A stretch of DNA of 64,000 bases from Janthinobacterium sp. LM6 (GCF_002002885.1 NZ_CP019510.1:3844001-3908000); one strand, 5' to 3'; numbered from the stretch's first letter, positions 21,079 to 30,386 are shown. Notes: generated from the letters alone by a model not told the origin. Numbers and translations are program-made.

Positions 21079-21660
21079 ATGCCGACACACTCCGCCCCGC
21101 CGCTGCTGCCGATGCAATGGAGCAGCGCTTACATTTCCTACTGGACACCGATGCAGGAGGACGACCAGGTCACGTCCGGCTATTGCTGGTTCGACTATGC
21201 GCGCAACATCTGCCGCATCGATGGCCTGTTCAACCCCTGGTCGGAAAAGGAACATGGACACTTGCTGTGGATGTCGGAAATCGGCGACGCCAGGCGTGAA
21301 CAAAGCCGCAAGCAGAAAGTGGCCTACGCGAGGCAAGCACAGGCCACCGGCGAGCAGCTGCAGGGCACGGCGCTGGCCGATGAGGTGACACCGTTCCATG
21401 ACCTGTTCCTGCCGCAAGCGGTGCTGCTGGACGGGGGCGCCCGTCACGACGGCCGCCACAGCGTGCTGGGCCGGGAGGCGGACGCCTGGGTAGTCGAGCG
21501 GGCGGGCAAGCCGTCATCGGTCTTTTACCTGGAGGCCGGCGGCAACCGCCTGCTGCGCATGGTCACGGGCAATGACCCGCAGCACCTTTCGGTACGCGAC
21601 TTTCCCAACCTGTTTGTCGGCGACATTCCGGACAGCGTCTTTACGTATTGCAACACCTGA
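21079..21660 (+). CDS. vioE: VioE, violacein scaffold-forming protein
   Basis: 193 residues, the size of VioE, with the expected PMQWSSAYISYWTPMQEDDQ N-terminus. VioE has a lipoprotein-carrier-like fold and rearranges the VioB imine dimer into protodeoxyviolaceinic acid without a cofactor. It is last in the vioABCDE operon, 9 bp after vioD. A strong hairpin follows its stop. Confidence 0.95.
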   Translation: MPTHSAPPLLPMQWSSAYISYWTPMQEDDQVTSGYCWFDYARNICRIDGLFNPWSEKEHGHLLWMSEIGDARREQSRKQKVAYARQAQATGEQLQGTALADEVTPFHDLFLPQAVLLDGGARHDGRHSVLGREADAWVVERAGKPSSVFYLEAGGNRLLRMVTGNDPQHLSVRDFPNLFVGDIPDSVFTYCNT

Positions 21661-21666
21661 CCCGGC

Positions 21667-21710
21667 CGTGGCGCGCGCAAGGGCCGCATGCGGCCGGGGC
21701 GCGCGCCACG
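21667..21710. terminator. Large GC hairpin between vioE and the MFS gene
   Basis: CGTGGCGCGCGC pairs with GCGCGCGCCACG (12 bp), and inside it GGCCGCATGCGGCC forms a further perfect palindrome, so the structure is close to a full cruciform. T-rich sequence comes only 10-15 nt later. It may end or attenuate the vio transcript before the transporter gene. Confidence 0.7.
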
Positions 21711-21751
21711 CCTGGCGAGTGTTTTAGTTATTACTTTCGAAGGATATTGCT

Positions 21752-22915
21752 ATGCCGCTGGTTGTTTACATTCTGGGGTTGACGATCTTTTCGTTGACGA
21801 CATCCGAATTCATGGTGGCGGGCATGATGCCGTCGCTGGCCCTGGCCATGGACGAACCGGTGACCCGGATCGGCTATCTGATCTCGCTTTACGCCATGGG
21901 CATGGTCATCGGCGGTCCGCTGAGCACCATCTTCCTGCTCACGCTGCGCGTACCGAATAAGAAGGGATTGCTGTGGCTGCTGGGCTTTTATATCGTTGCC
22001 CAATCCGTCGCCGCGTCGGCCACCAGCTATGACATCCTGGCCATCGCGCGGGTGGTCACGGGCGTGGCGGCCGCCACCTGCTTTGGCCTGTCCCTGGCGA
22101 TCTGCGCAGACATCGTCGCTCCCGACGCGCGCGGACGCGCCGCCGCCGTCGTGATCGGCGGCCTCATGCTCGCTTCGGTGGTCGGCGTGCCGGTCGCCAC
22201 GCTCATCGACCAGCACCTGGGGTGGCGCGCCAGCTTCTGGCTGGTGGTGCTGCTGGCGCTCTTGTGCCTGGCGCTCATCACCGTGCTGGTGCCGCGCGCC
22301 AAGCCGTCGGAAATCGTCAGCCTCGGCAAGGAACTGGGGGAATTCCGCAACCGCCACCTGTGGGCAGCGTATGCCAGCAGCGGCCTCATCATCGGTGCGA
22401 TTTTCGCGGCGTTCAGCTACTTCGCGGCCATCCTGACCGAGGTGACGGGCTTTCCAGCGTCCTCGATACCCTGGCTGCTGGGCGTCTACGGCGTCGCCAA
22501 CGTGGTGGGCAATGGCGTGGTCGGCCGTTATGCGGACCGCTACACCACCCCCATCATGGCCTGGGGCATGGTCATCCTGAGCATCAGCCTGGCGCTGTTC
22601 GCCATCTTTGCACACGACAAGACCATCAGCGTCGTCTTGCTGGTCGTCACCGGCCTGGTGGGCATGTCGATGAATCCCGCCATCATCGCCCGCGTGATGA
22701 AAACCGCCCACCCAGGGCCGCTGGTCAACACGGTGCACACTTCCGTCATCAACATCGGCCTGGGCGCCGGATCATGGTTAGGCGGCCTCGGCATCGCCGC
22801 CGGCTACGGTTTGCGCTCCCCGCTGTGGGTCGGCGTTGCGCTGGCCGTGCTTGGCCTCCTCAGCTTGCTGCCTTACCTTGGGCACAGGTCGCGCGATTCG
22901 GTGCTGTCGCATTAG
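21752..22915 (+). CDS. MFS transporter, DHA1 drug-efflux type
   Basis: 387 residues with 12 hydrophobic helices. The short N-terminus enters helix 1 directly (VVYILGLTIFSLTTSEFMVAGM), and the conserved loop with RVVTGVAAA and DARGRAAAVVIGGL fits the DHA1/AraJ-like efflux branch. Being 92 bp behind vioE on the same strand, it is a candidate exporter of violacein or an intermediate, possibly expressed at reduced level because of the hairpin in between. AGGA lies 8 nt before the ATG. The substrate is inferred from position only. Confidence 0.85.
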   Translation: MPLVVYILGLTIFSLTTSEFMVAGMMPSLALAMDEPVTRIGYLISLYAMGMVIGGPLSTIFLLTLRVPNKKGLLWLLGFYIVAQSVAASATSYDILAIARVVTGVAAATCFGLSLAICADIVAPDARGRAAAVVIGGLMLASVVGVPVATLIDQHLGWRASFWLVVLLALLCLALITVLVPRAKPSEIVSLGKELGEFRNRHLWAAYASSGLIIGAIFAAFSYFAAILTEVTGFPASSIPWLLGVYGVANVVGNGVVGRYADRYTTPIMAWGMVILSISLALFAIFAHDKTISVVLLVVTGLVGMSMNPAIIARVMKTAHPGPLVNTVHTSVINIGLGAGSWLGGLGIAAGYGLRSPLWVGVALAVLGLLSLLPYLGHRSRDSVLSH

Positions 22916-22923
22916 CGGCGGCT

Positions 22924-22956
22924 GGCGGCGCGATTGGCATTGCCAACCGCGCCGCC
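22924..22956. terminator. Hairpin after the MFS gene
   Basis: GGCGGCGCG pairs with CGCGCCGCC, with TTGGC/GCCAA extending the stem. There is no T-run, so termination is only likely. The following stretch to 23263 (about 300 bp) has lower GC and holds no gene I can support; the base composition changes here, so it is a possible left edge of the accessory region. Confidence 0.5.
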
Positions 22957-23263
22957 GCCTTAATGGAGGCAGGGTCCTGCCCAATGAGCATTTACAAAAA
23001 ATTATTAACTTCCTCCCATGTCAGAATAGTTGTCGCGTCACCTGATTTACCGTAGCATGACCAGATTTCTTCTTCCCGCCAATACAGAAAATCTGTAAAA
23101 GGAAATATCCCTCAAAGTCAGCCTACCCTAATCACTCATAGCAACCGATTGGGCGCGATCGCTTACCAGACAAGCAGGACATCCTGCGCTGGAAGCTTTA
23201 CATCCTGCATCCCAATACCCCGCGACTGAAATCGCCGACCAGAACACAATTCTTGCGAAAATA

Positions 23264-24523
23264 ATGCGAAAAACTCACTCCATAATTATTTCTATCATTT
23301 TGGCCGGCTTGGCCATGCCTGCATTGTCGGCGGATCAGCCACTATCCTTGCCAGACCGCTTGGCCGCCCTTCGCACGACGATCGCAATCGATCATGGAAA
23401 GATGGTTGGTTCCGGCGCGGCAACATTGATAGATGCGGGTCTGGAGAGCCAATTCGTACTCATCGGCGAGGACCATGGCATTACAGAGATTGCAAATTTT
23501 TCGGCAGCGTATTTTGAAGAATTGGCAAGTCAAGGATTTACGACACTGATTGTCGAAAATGGACCGGCTGTTGCTAATGCTTTGGCAAAGACATTGAAGG
23601 CCAATACTGGCGTTGCTGGCATAGCAGCATTTAATAAGGCCTATCCGGTCGCTACTGCTTTTTACAAATGGCAAGATGAGGCGCAATTCCTGGCCCGTTT
23701 CGCCAAAGCTGCCGGACCATCGTTCCAATTAGTGGGAATGGATCAGGAACTCATGGGCGCTTCGAAATATTTACTCGAGCAAATGGCTGGGCAACCGCTT
23801 AGCCCTTTGGCGAAATCAAAAATCGAGGCCTTCCGCAAGCTTGAAAGCGACGACTATAACCGGGCGTCGGCGAACGGAGACCCGCGTGATCTTTTCATGA
23901 TGAAAATCAAAGAAGAGGAATTATTCGCGTTACAGAAGCTGCTCACGGCACCCAAGGACATGCCCGCCTTGGCGATGTTAAATTCGTTGATCGAAAGCCG
24001 CAGCATTTATAGCAAAAACATGACTCCGGGGCAGGGATATGCATCCAATACACAGCGTGCCAAACTAATGAAGCAGAATGTGGCCAGCCATTTGATGCTT
24101 GCGCCTGCACAGCGAATGCTGCTGAAAGCCGGCGCAGTTCATGTATTCCGAGGTTATAACCCGCTGAACGCCGGCAGCCGGGAGATCGGCAATTATCTGG
24201 CTGAATATGCGGAAGGCCGCGGGCAAAAATCGCTGCATGTGTTAGTGCTGGCGTCCAAAGGCCAGCAGGCGCAATTTGCTGGAATTGGACGCGCGTCGGC
24301 CTCAACAGAAATCGAAAAAATCGATATCAAGTCCGCCATGGCTGGCGTATTACCCTTCTTCGCCGCAGCGAGCGAGCATAAGGAATGGTCATTGTTCGAT
24401 GTGCGCCCCCTGTTGGGATCGGCTAAATCCCTGGCGAATGGAAACAGCAGTGTCCAAAGCATGATTCAGGGCTACGATTTTGTACTAGTCATTCCCAATG
24501 GGAACGCAACGTCGGACCTGTGA
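23264..24523 (+). CDS. Exported erythromycin-esterase/ChaN-like protein
   Basis: 419 residues with a signal peptide (MRKTHSIIISIILAGLAMPA, cut near LSA). The segment LIGEDHGITEIANF (Glu69, His71, Glu75) followed by TTLIVENG matches the E-x-H...E arrangement of the erythromycin-esterase/ChaN/TIKI-like hydrolase group. True Ere enzymes are cytoplasmic and about 400 residues, so an exported relative probably has another substrate such as a peptide or heme. It stands alone, with lower GC than the vio region. No resistance function should be assumed. Confidence 0.6.
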   Translation: MRKTHSIIISIILAGLAMPALSADQPLSLPDRLAALRTTIAIDHGKMVGSGAATLIDAGLESQFVLIGEDHGITEIANFSAAYFEELASQGFTTLIVENGPAVANALAKTLKANTGVAGIAAFNKAYPVATAFYKWQDEAQFLARFAKAAGPSFQLVGMDQELMGASKYLLEQMAGQPLSPLAKSKIEAFRKLESDDYNRASANGDPRDLFMMKIKEEELFALQKLLTAPKDMPALAMLNSLIESRSIYSKNMTPGQGYASNTQRAKLMKQNVASHLMLAPAQRMLLKAGAVHVFRGYNPLNAGSREIGNYLAEYAEGRGQKSLHVLVLASKGQQAQFAGIGRASASTEIEKIDIKSAMAGVLPFFAAASEHKEWSLFDVRPLLGSAKSLANGNSSVQSMIQGYDFVLVIPNGNATSDL

Positions 24524-24710
24524 TAATGTCCCATGATTCTGTCGCGTTGCAGACCAAGATGACTTCGATCGGGAAACGCATTCCTTTAAAGTTGAGCATG
24601 CCGTGTTGCCAAAGTTTTAATAGCACAACTTACCGGAGGCCGCGGCCGCGTCGTCAATGCGACAAAACCTGTTCCATATGGTCAATATTCGGTTATCGGC
24701 AACAATGAGG

Positions 24711-25049
24711 TCACCTTTCTGGCTTACGGTGCACCTTGTCGCGCCGGTTGACCGCGCGCTCCAACAGCGAGCGCGTCAGGAGCTTATGAAACGGCATGAT
24801 GATAAACAAATACACTCTTCCAAAGAGATTGTTTATTTTAACCAAGGTTGAAACCGTCACTTCCGATCCCTTCAGACTCGGTTGAATGCTTATCCAGATC
24901 CGAGAATCCAGATGCTTGTCGTCACCACCGACGACGACTTCAGTCCCCGTACTTGAAATAATCGGAAACATGCCAATCTTCCCCAGCCCGCGATCACTAA
25001 AGCTAATACTCTTCTTTAGTCCGAACGGTGCGACGATTCCGTTGCGCAA
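24711..25049 (-). pseudogene. DUF2867-like protein, 5'-truncated remnant
   Basis: 112 codons starting only with TTG; the frame stays open upstream to a stop near 25080. The C-terminal pattern SEVTVSTLVKINNLFGRVYLFIIMPFHK is the end of DUF2867 domain proteins (normally larger), so the N-terminal part is missing. An IS3 OrfA fragment lies about 60 bp upstream, making insertion and later deletion the likely cause. The 24524-24710 stretch before it contains nothing I can support. Confidence 0.6.
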
Positions 25050-25112
25050 ATTATGAGCAAGGTGAGCATGCGATGCGGCTCAGCGAAAACGGCGCGCCCC
25101 GCTTGCTCGGCG

Positions 25113-25232
25113 TCAACGTAGGTTCGCCCCCCCTGACCGGCTTGCCTCCGTATGGCTGTATCCTTGATCCAGTACCAGGCATGCCGCCTGCTGTTTGAAC
25201 TCAGGGGAAAACGTACGTCTTTGCTTGCTCAT
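25113..25232 (-). pseudogene. IS3-family transposase OrfA remnant
   Basis: From ATG at 25232 the reading MSKQRRTFSPEFKQQAACLV, then LDQGYSHTEASRS, is the N-terminus of IS3-family OrfA (helix-turn-helix part). It then runs through seven consecutive G residues into nonsense and a stop after 39 codons. Normal OrfA is about 90-100 residues. There is no OrfB. A TGTCCGGGTACATTAAACC sequence near 25271 may be the old terminal repeat. It is an inactive fragment. Confidence 0.75.
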
Positions 25233-25366
25233 CAAACACCTCTCCATGGCGAGCATTCTCGCCTAAATCAGTGTCCGGGTACATTAAACCACTACAAGAT
25301 TTATACCTGAAAGATACTAAGAAGTGACCGCAAAGCATCTTATGCGGCCGCCTTCGCTGCCTTAAT

Positions 25367-26110
25367 TCAAGTGTGGAGTGGCACGAACTCCCCGATTTCC
25401 TTAGTCAGATGAGCCACAATCGATTTGGCACCAAAATGATGATAGCGATTAGCTAACTCACTGATTACTTCTAACAATTCGCGTTTTCTGATCACTTCGT
25501 CGACCTCGTGAAAAGCACGAAGTGTCTGTTCGACGACATCTTTGTCATGGAAAGAAAACTCATCCGAGAGGCGGGCGATATTGATGACATCAATTTTGCA
25601 TATTTTCATAGTCGCCCTTCCCTTGGGCGAATTATCGACAGGTACAATACGGCCGATCTCATCAAACTGAAAGTGATCCTCCCACTCGTCAAAATGGGGA
25701 TGAACAATGCTGTACTCGTTGCTGTTTACGGAAAGCTCCTGAAAACGCTGCTTTGATGCGGAAATGCATTGGTTAGATTTTGAAATATTGCAATGTTTGC
25801 ATACCGAAGCGATATTATTCAGCTCAAACATGTACTCGGGGTACTCATCCTTATCGAGAATATGCTCCGCATCATAAGTCAACTTATGATGCTGCAGTTC
25901 AAAACTACAGTAACAACATCTGCGCCGCTGTGCAGAGAAATAATAGTCTTTTACTTCATTTCTGAAACTCGCTACAAGTTTGAATAATTCTTCATCTTTT
26001 GTACCCCAAGTTACTGTTCGATTCTTTGCGGCTTGCCTCAACCGCTCATGATCATCTTCTGAGACATTCTTCAATTTGGGCAGTGGGTCAGCGCGGTGCC
26101 GTGCTCTCAT
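25367..26110 (-). CDS. ptuB: PtuB-like HNH endonuclease of a Septu-type defence pair
   Basis: 247 residues. A zinc-bound HNH core is visible: Cys65-x-x-Cys68, Glu82-His83, Asn98/Asn99, Cys104-x-x-Cys107-Asn108. It overlaps the upstream ATPase gene by 4 bp, the arrangement expected for ptuA-ptuB. In Septu, PtuB is the nuclease released or activated by the PtuA ATPase complex during phage infection. Function here is inferred from family and pairing. GC is far below that of the vio region. Alternative: an HNH partner of another AAA_21-type ATPase system. Confidence 0.75.
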   Translation of the reverse strand: MRARHRADPLPKLKNVSEDDHERLRQAAKNRTVTWGTKDEELFKLVASFRNEVKDYYFSAQRRRCCYCSFELQHHKLTYDAEHILDKDEYPEYMFELNNIASVCKHCNISKSNQCISASKQRFQELSVNSNEYSIVHPHFDEWEDHFQFDEIGRIVPVDNSPKGRATMKICKIDVINIARLSDEFSFHDKDVVEQTLRAFHEVDEVIRKRELLEVISELANRYHHFGAKSIVAHLTKEIGEFVPLHT

Positions 26111-27579
26111 GCCAGTCTCTCCGAGGAGGCCCTGCCGCTGGCCTTGATAAGACGCGTTGCCTTTTCTAGAAGTCGCACCATTTCGATATTTTCCTCGCCA
26201 ATACGGTAGATTTTCAAATAAGCATCAATTTGCCGTAGTGAGCGCGTCAAATTCATCGTCTGGCCGGCCTCAGCTTCAGAGATAAGTTCAAGGATCTCAT
26301 TCGCTACGTGAAGACTGTTCGGCACCGGCGTATCAAATATGGTAACTAGCGCCTCGTCTACAGACAGCATTCTTGAATTTTTTACCCTTTCAAAGCTCAC
26401 AATAGGGGCAAGCTCCTTAATTTCCGCGCCATGCGATATAGCGGCCTGTGTGATTAGTGGCGAATGAGTTGCGATAATTACATGACAACCAGAAACAACA
26501 TCTAAAAAATTCTTGATGTGAGCAATAAACTTAAGTTGCCAGTGCGGATGAAGGCTGAGTTCCGGTTCGTCGATTAAGACAACTGCGTTATCAACTAAAG
26601 CTGAAGCCAGTCCGAGAAATGTACATAGCAATTGTTGCTGGCCCGAACTGGTGGACGTAACATCGATTGTCGGGCTTCCCGCTGGCCTAACTAGGCAGCG
26701 ATTTAATTTCATCAGACCGAATTGACGTAGCATCGAAAACGCTTGCAACACTCGATAATCCGACGACATCGAATGTTCCTGGAAGGTCTGAAATATATAG
26801 TGCTGTTGAGCGGCAGACACGGTACTGCGCAAGTAAGGACGTGTCAACTTAATAGCATGACGAATAAAATCTGCTACATCACTAATATTCCCATTCCGCA
26901 TTTCGTTAAACAATTTCATATCTTTTATATGAAATGTCCGATATCCATTAATGAACAGTGCTCCTGATCTACTTGAGCGCAGTAGAGCTTCCTCTATTGC
27001 ATTAGGTTGCCCAACGATACTTGTCAACGCCTGAAGAAGTTGGCCACTCTGATACTCTAGATGCATACCTTGCTGGAAATTAAGTTCCCGTAGAACCGAC
27101 ATAATCGCCTTCGCGGCTTTGGGTTCGCTGCTGAGACGTAGCAGTCCCTCCTCAATCGTAAAATATGTCAGTTCTTTAATATTTCGAGTGAAATTTAAAG
27201 CGAAACCAATCGGAACATATTGGTCATGCCCTTCAGTTAAATCATCAAGTAGCAACGCAAAACGCGGATGGTCATGTATATGCACAGGAAAACGTGAAAA
27301 CGGACTGAACGTCTGCGCCACCACACGTGGTCTACGAATTTCATCACGATTGCGAAAAGTAGTCCGGGCGAAATGCTCTTGATCAGACCAACTTACGCTA
27401 GCTTGCTCTTCCTCGTTATGCAGTGCCCCGTAAAACACATTCGCTATCGTAGCAAGAATCTCAGTCTTCCCGGAACCATTAGGGCCCGTCAATACACTTA
27501 TAAGGTTCTTCTGCTCCGAACTACCTATTCCCAAATCAACCCTGCCAACACGAGTGGATTCCACTTGATGAATTATCAC
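26107..27579 (-). CDS. ptuA: PtuA-like AAA ATPase of a Septu-type defence pair
   Basis: 490 residues of the AAA_21/OLD-like ABC-type ATPase group. Walker A GPNGSGKT is at residues 32-39, the signature STSSGQQQ at 309-316, Walker B VVLIDEPE at 333-340 followed by LSLHPHW, and the H-loop IIATHSP near 370. All catalytic elements look intact. It precedes and overlaps the HNH gene. PtuA proteins sense infection and control PtuB. There is no reverse transcriptase gene beside it, so it is not a retron-associated version. Confidence 0.8.
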   Translation of the reverse strand: MIIHQVESTRVGRVDLGIGSSEQKNLISVLTGPNGSGKTEILATIANVFYGALHNEEEQASVSWSDQEHFARTTFRNRDEIRRPRVVAQTFSPFSRFPVHIHDHPRFALLLDDLTEGHDQYVPIGFALNFTRNIKELTYFTIEEGLLRLSSEPKAAKAIMSVLRELNFQQGMHLEYQSGQLLQALTSIVGQPNAIEEALLRSSRSGALFINGYRTFHIKDMKLFNEMRNGNISDVADFIRHAIKLTRPYLRSTVSAAQQHYIFQTFQEHSMSSDYRVLQAFSMLRQFGLMKLNRCLVRPAGSPTIDVTSTSSGQQQLLCTFLGLASALVDNAVVLIDEPELSLHPHWQLKFIAHIKNFLDVVSGCHVIIATHSPLITQAAISHGAEIKELAPIVSFERVKNSRMLSVDEALVTIFDTPVPNSLHVANEILELISEAEAGQTMNLTRSLRQIDAYLKIYRIGEENIEMVRLLEKATRLIKASGRASSERLA

Positions 27580-27862
27580 TTACACCTCCTATGCGCCTGT
27601 ACATGTCATATAGTTAAACGGGCGCTCGCTCAGTACGCCTTTCTTACTACATCTGGAACCTACGTCGGCCTGCTTCTGACCGATAGCGGCACCAGAGCAT
27701 AACGAATTGTCAAACGGGAAAATTCACACATTATCACGTGACCATAAATATTCGGTTTGGGCCATGGATTCAATTGGTGGTCGTAATGGCTCAATGTACG
27801 AAGCTCCTACTTTTACGGAAAGTGAGAGGTTTGATAGGCGCGTTAACGCAGTTTGATGTGAA

Positions 27863-27883
27863 AACGGCCGCAGGAAGCGGCCG
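27863..27883. terminator. Hairpin near the tRNA fragment
   Basis: ACGGCCGC-AGGAA-GCGGCCGT is a perfect 8-bp stem with A-run before and ATCGTTT after. It lies between the Septu operon start and the tRNA fragment, with two copies of AACTTGGGGCA (minus strand) close by at 27926-27950. It probably ended a transcript now lost. Confidence 0.55.
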
Positions 27884-27993
27884 TATCGTTTGGGGCGGGA
27901 CAATGGACGAAAATCCCATTGCCCCAAGTTTGCCCCAAGTTCGTATTTCGCTAGGATGAAAAATCCTAAGTCATTGAATACAAACGAAAAATT

Positions 27994-28041
27994 TGGTGGG
28001 AAGTGCAAGTTTCGAACTTGCGACCCCTGCAGTGTGAATGC
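27994..28041 (-). other. tRNA-Val(CAC) 3' fragment, probable attachment-site remnant
   Basis: On the minus strand this reads the 3' half of a tRNA: loop TTCACAC (anticodon CAC), stem strand TGCAG, five-base variable loop, a perfect T-arm GCAAG-TTCGAAA-CTTGC, acceptor strand ACTTCCC and encoded ACCA. The matching 5' acceptor strand (GGGAAGT) and D-arm are absent from the sequence upstream, and the 5' anticodon stem has a mismatch. Such 3' tRNA copies are what tyrosine recombinases leave at island ends. The intact tRNA gene is not in this window. Confidence 0.75.
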
Positions 28042-28198
28042 GAGGTGCTGATTCGTCGCCTTCATAGAGGAAACATGCGCTAAGCGCAGGCGGATAATAT
28101 CATTTTGGTGGAATGTTTGTCGAATTGAATTTTGGACGTCCTTCTCCCACCGGCACGCAGGCGTTGCCTGCATCGCCATTCAGCATGCGCACAGAGAG

Positions 28199-28906
28199 TC
28201 ATTCTGACAAATCTGAAATGAGTTGCTCACGCAAGGGGTGGGGATTTTCTTTCTGCTGGCTTTGAAGCAGGAGCCAAGCCGAGGCGCCATCCGCGGCCTC
28301 AATCTCCAGGTCCGCGCCAGCATCGAACAGCAAATAAAACGTTCTATCGATGTCTTCGTTCCATGTCGCGTTGCCGCACAGAGTAGTCATCGGCGTGTCG
28401 CCCGTCGCAGATTGAATGTTGACGTTGGCACCGTTCTCAATGAGGTGATGGACAGCCCTGGGATGCGCTCCCCTCCCCCATTTCAAATTGCACATTGCAT
28501 GGAGCGCGGAAATGCCGCCTTCCGGTGTTTGGCCGTTTACGTCGAACCCACCCCACATCAACGCGCGCATGCAGGCAATCTCACCGTGCAAGCCCTCGAA
28601 GTCCATCTTATTCAGCGCGGCCCATGCGATCAATGGAAAGTCTTTCGGGACGCCCAGCTCCATGCATGCGAAGGCTGCGATCATGTAGTTGTCCATCATG
28701 TCAGCCTGGATTTGGCTCACAAGGACCTTAGGATCGCTCATGCAACTGAGGTAGGCACGACGGAAATCACTGCCGATATCGTGCGCACTCATAGCCGCTC
28801 TCGCTTGCTCGCACACTGCAACGAAACCGTCTTTGGACTGGTCGCCTTGCAAATCCTCAGTGATCAAAGCTAACTTGAATGATTTATCGTCATTGATGCT
28901 GACCAT
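28199..28906 (-). CDS. Ankyrin-repeat protein
   Basis: 235 residues. Ankyrin-type helices are visible in the C-terminal two thirds: GGISALHAMCNLKWGRG, AVHHLIENGANVNIQSATGD, TPMTTLCGN and LLFDAGADLEIEAADGAS. The N-terminal 90 residues are helical and unassigned. AGGGGA lies 5 nt before the ATG. There is no partner on the same transcript that I recognise. In accessory regions such proteins are often immunity or regulatory proteins. The region 28907-29290 behind it holds no supported gene. Confidence 0.75.
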   Translation of the reverse strand: MVSINDDKSFKLALITEDLQGDQSKDGFVAVCEQARAAMSAHDIGSDFRRAYLSCMSDPKVLVSQIQADMMDNYMIAAFACMELGVPKDFPLIAWAALNKMDFEGLHGEIACMRALMWGGFDVNGQTPEGGISALHAMCNLKWGRGAHPRAVHHLIENGANVNIQSATGDTPMTTLCGNATWNEDIDRTFYLLFDAGADLEIEAADGASAWLLLQSQQKENPHPLREQLISDLSE

Positions 28907-29290
28907 CGTGTCCCCTATTAGTTAGAACTAGCGCAAGCCTCGTCCCGTCGTGCGCAAATGCGAGCCACCGTGCACCGTGGCGTCCAACTCAGCTCGCACG
29001 GCGTCGTGGAAAGCTTTGGACGACGCCACTTCGGTCCGCTCGCCAAATTAGTGAATATTCAGATGCTCACACATGCCCTCAAGCCACCCCGTCAGAACAG
29101 TCGCACAGATGTCTTTGGGCTGTCTCATCCGATTGGATCGAAGACGGCCAAGTTCGCATAGGCGTCGCGTTGGCAGACCAGGATTAAAAATCTAATAATA
29201 GCTGTTGCTGCTGCCCTACTAGGCGCGTCTCTCTCTTCTGCTAGAAACCCGCTCCTGATCAATCGAGTGCTACGATGGAGAATGAATACC

Positions 29291-30274
29291 TCAATCATCC
29301 TTGCCCATTTTATATTCGCAATAACTACACAAGCCTTCATTGTGTTGATCTTCTAAAGTCAATGCCTGGCTGCAAATTTCGCACTCCCAGTGCTCCATTT
29401 CGTGCTCGCACCAACGGCATGCCCCCTCGGAACGAACGAAGAGCGGCTTGTCACAACTAGGACAGTCTGCCAACGGTGGGTCTTCACCATCACGAGGATC
29501 GAATCCCCCTTCTTCTCGCTCAAGTTGATCTAAGATCTGCGGAATTAGCGACCCAACCTCGCCACAGGCTACACAACTGTATTGATCATCCTCGTCCTCA
29601 CGCGGGACGATCAATTGAGAACCACATTCATCGCACCTAACGGCATCGATGTATTTTTTCACTCCGTCGGGGACTGGATTTGCACACCATGCTTCAACAC
29701 ATTGCTTCAAACTGGCTTCGAAGAACGCCCGATGTTCGAGCATGACCTTCCAACTTGGTCCCAAAAAGTCAGCTGGCCCCTCTTCCAATTCGTCCACCAC
29801 AAAATTTTGAACAATTGGAAACATATCTGCCACGAATCCAGCAATCGCGCCTACGCTTTTTGTCGGATGCAGGTGTTCCAAATTATTTCTCTCATCCTGC
29901 AACTGCTGCATAGCATCCCAGTCAACGATTATGCCAAAAGCTTCGAATCGCAATTTAATCCCAGCCACGTCTATAGTTTGCTTCGCAAATCTACCCACTG
30001 GCCGCCAACTCACTCCACCTGCACCATCGGGATGGGGAACGATTTGCTTCGGAGGGTTGAAGAGCAATGCGTCAACATCCTCAGGATTTTTGACGCGTAA
30101 AGCTAAGCCATATTTGAAGAGTAACAAAATCCCGGCGAAAAGATTTCGCGCGGCGGACAGCGCTCGCTCCGGGTCTCCGTCAGCCTTGACCGGATTTACA
30201 GCACGTTGAAAATCTTCCATACCCAAGCGTATAGACGTTAATGCGTTCTGCTTTAATTTTTCAGATGACAGCAT
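29291..30274 (-). CDS. Zinc-ribbon protein with helical N-terminal domain, unknown function
   Basis: 327 residues; the ATG at 30274 is chosen, with AAAGGA upstream. The N-terminal 200 residues are helical (SEKLKQNALTSIRLGMEDFQ and others) and resemble HEPN-like or DUF-type helical proteins, without a clear RNase motif. The C-terminal third has several CxxC pairs: CDECGS, CVACGE, CPSCDK, CRWCEHEMEH, CEICSQ, CSYCEYK, so two or more zinc ribbons. It follows the Pycsar operon by 112 bp on the same strand and could be co-transcribed. I do not recognise the family. Confidence 0.6.
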   Translation of the reverse strand: MLSSEKLKQNALTSIRLGMEDFQRAVNPVKADGDPERALSAARNLFAGILLLFKYGLALRVKNPEDVDALLFNPPKQIVPHPDGAGGVSWRPVGRFAKQTIDVAGIKLRFEAFGIIVDWDAMQQLQDERNNLEHLHPTKSVGAIAGFVADMFPIVQNFVVDELEEGPADFLGPSWKVMLEHRAFFEASLKQCVEAWCANPVPDGVKKYIDAVRCDECGSQLIVPREDEDDQYSCVACGEVGSLIPQILDQLEREEGGFDPRDGEDPPLADCPSCDKPLFVRSEGACRWCEHEMEHWECEICSQALTLEDQHNEGLCSYCEYKMGKDD

Positions 30275-30386
30275 TTTTATATGTTCCTTTTGAATGAACC
30301 TGTAATCTTCTTTGAAAAACGAAAAACAGTGGCTTTTGATGATCAAAATTCTCTAGACTAAGTTGTCATTCATTAACCGCCTACCG

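Noticed and set aside
23264..24523. Macrolide resistance gene
   Set aside because: The protein has a signal peptide and only the general GExH...E pattern of the superfamily; calling it an erythromycin esterase would overstate the evidence.
29125..29340. 71-codon minus-strand frame after the zinc-ribbon gene
   Set aside because: It overlaps the end of the zinc-ribbon gene, has no ribosome site and no recognisable feature.
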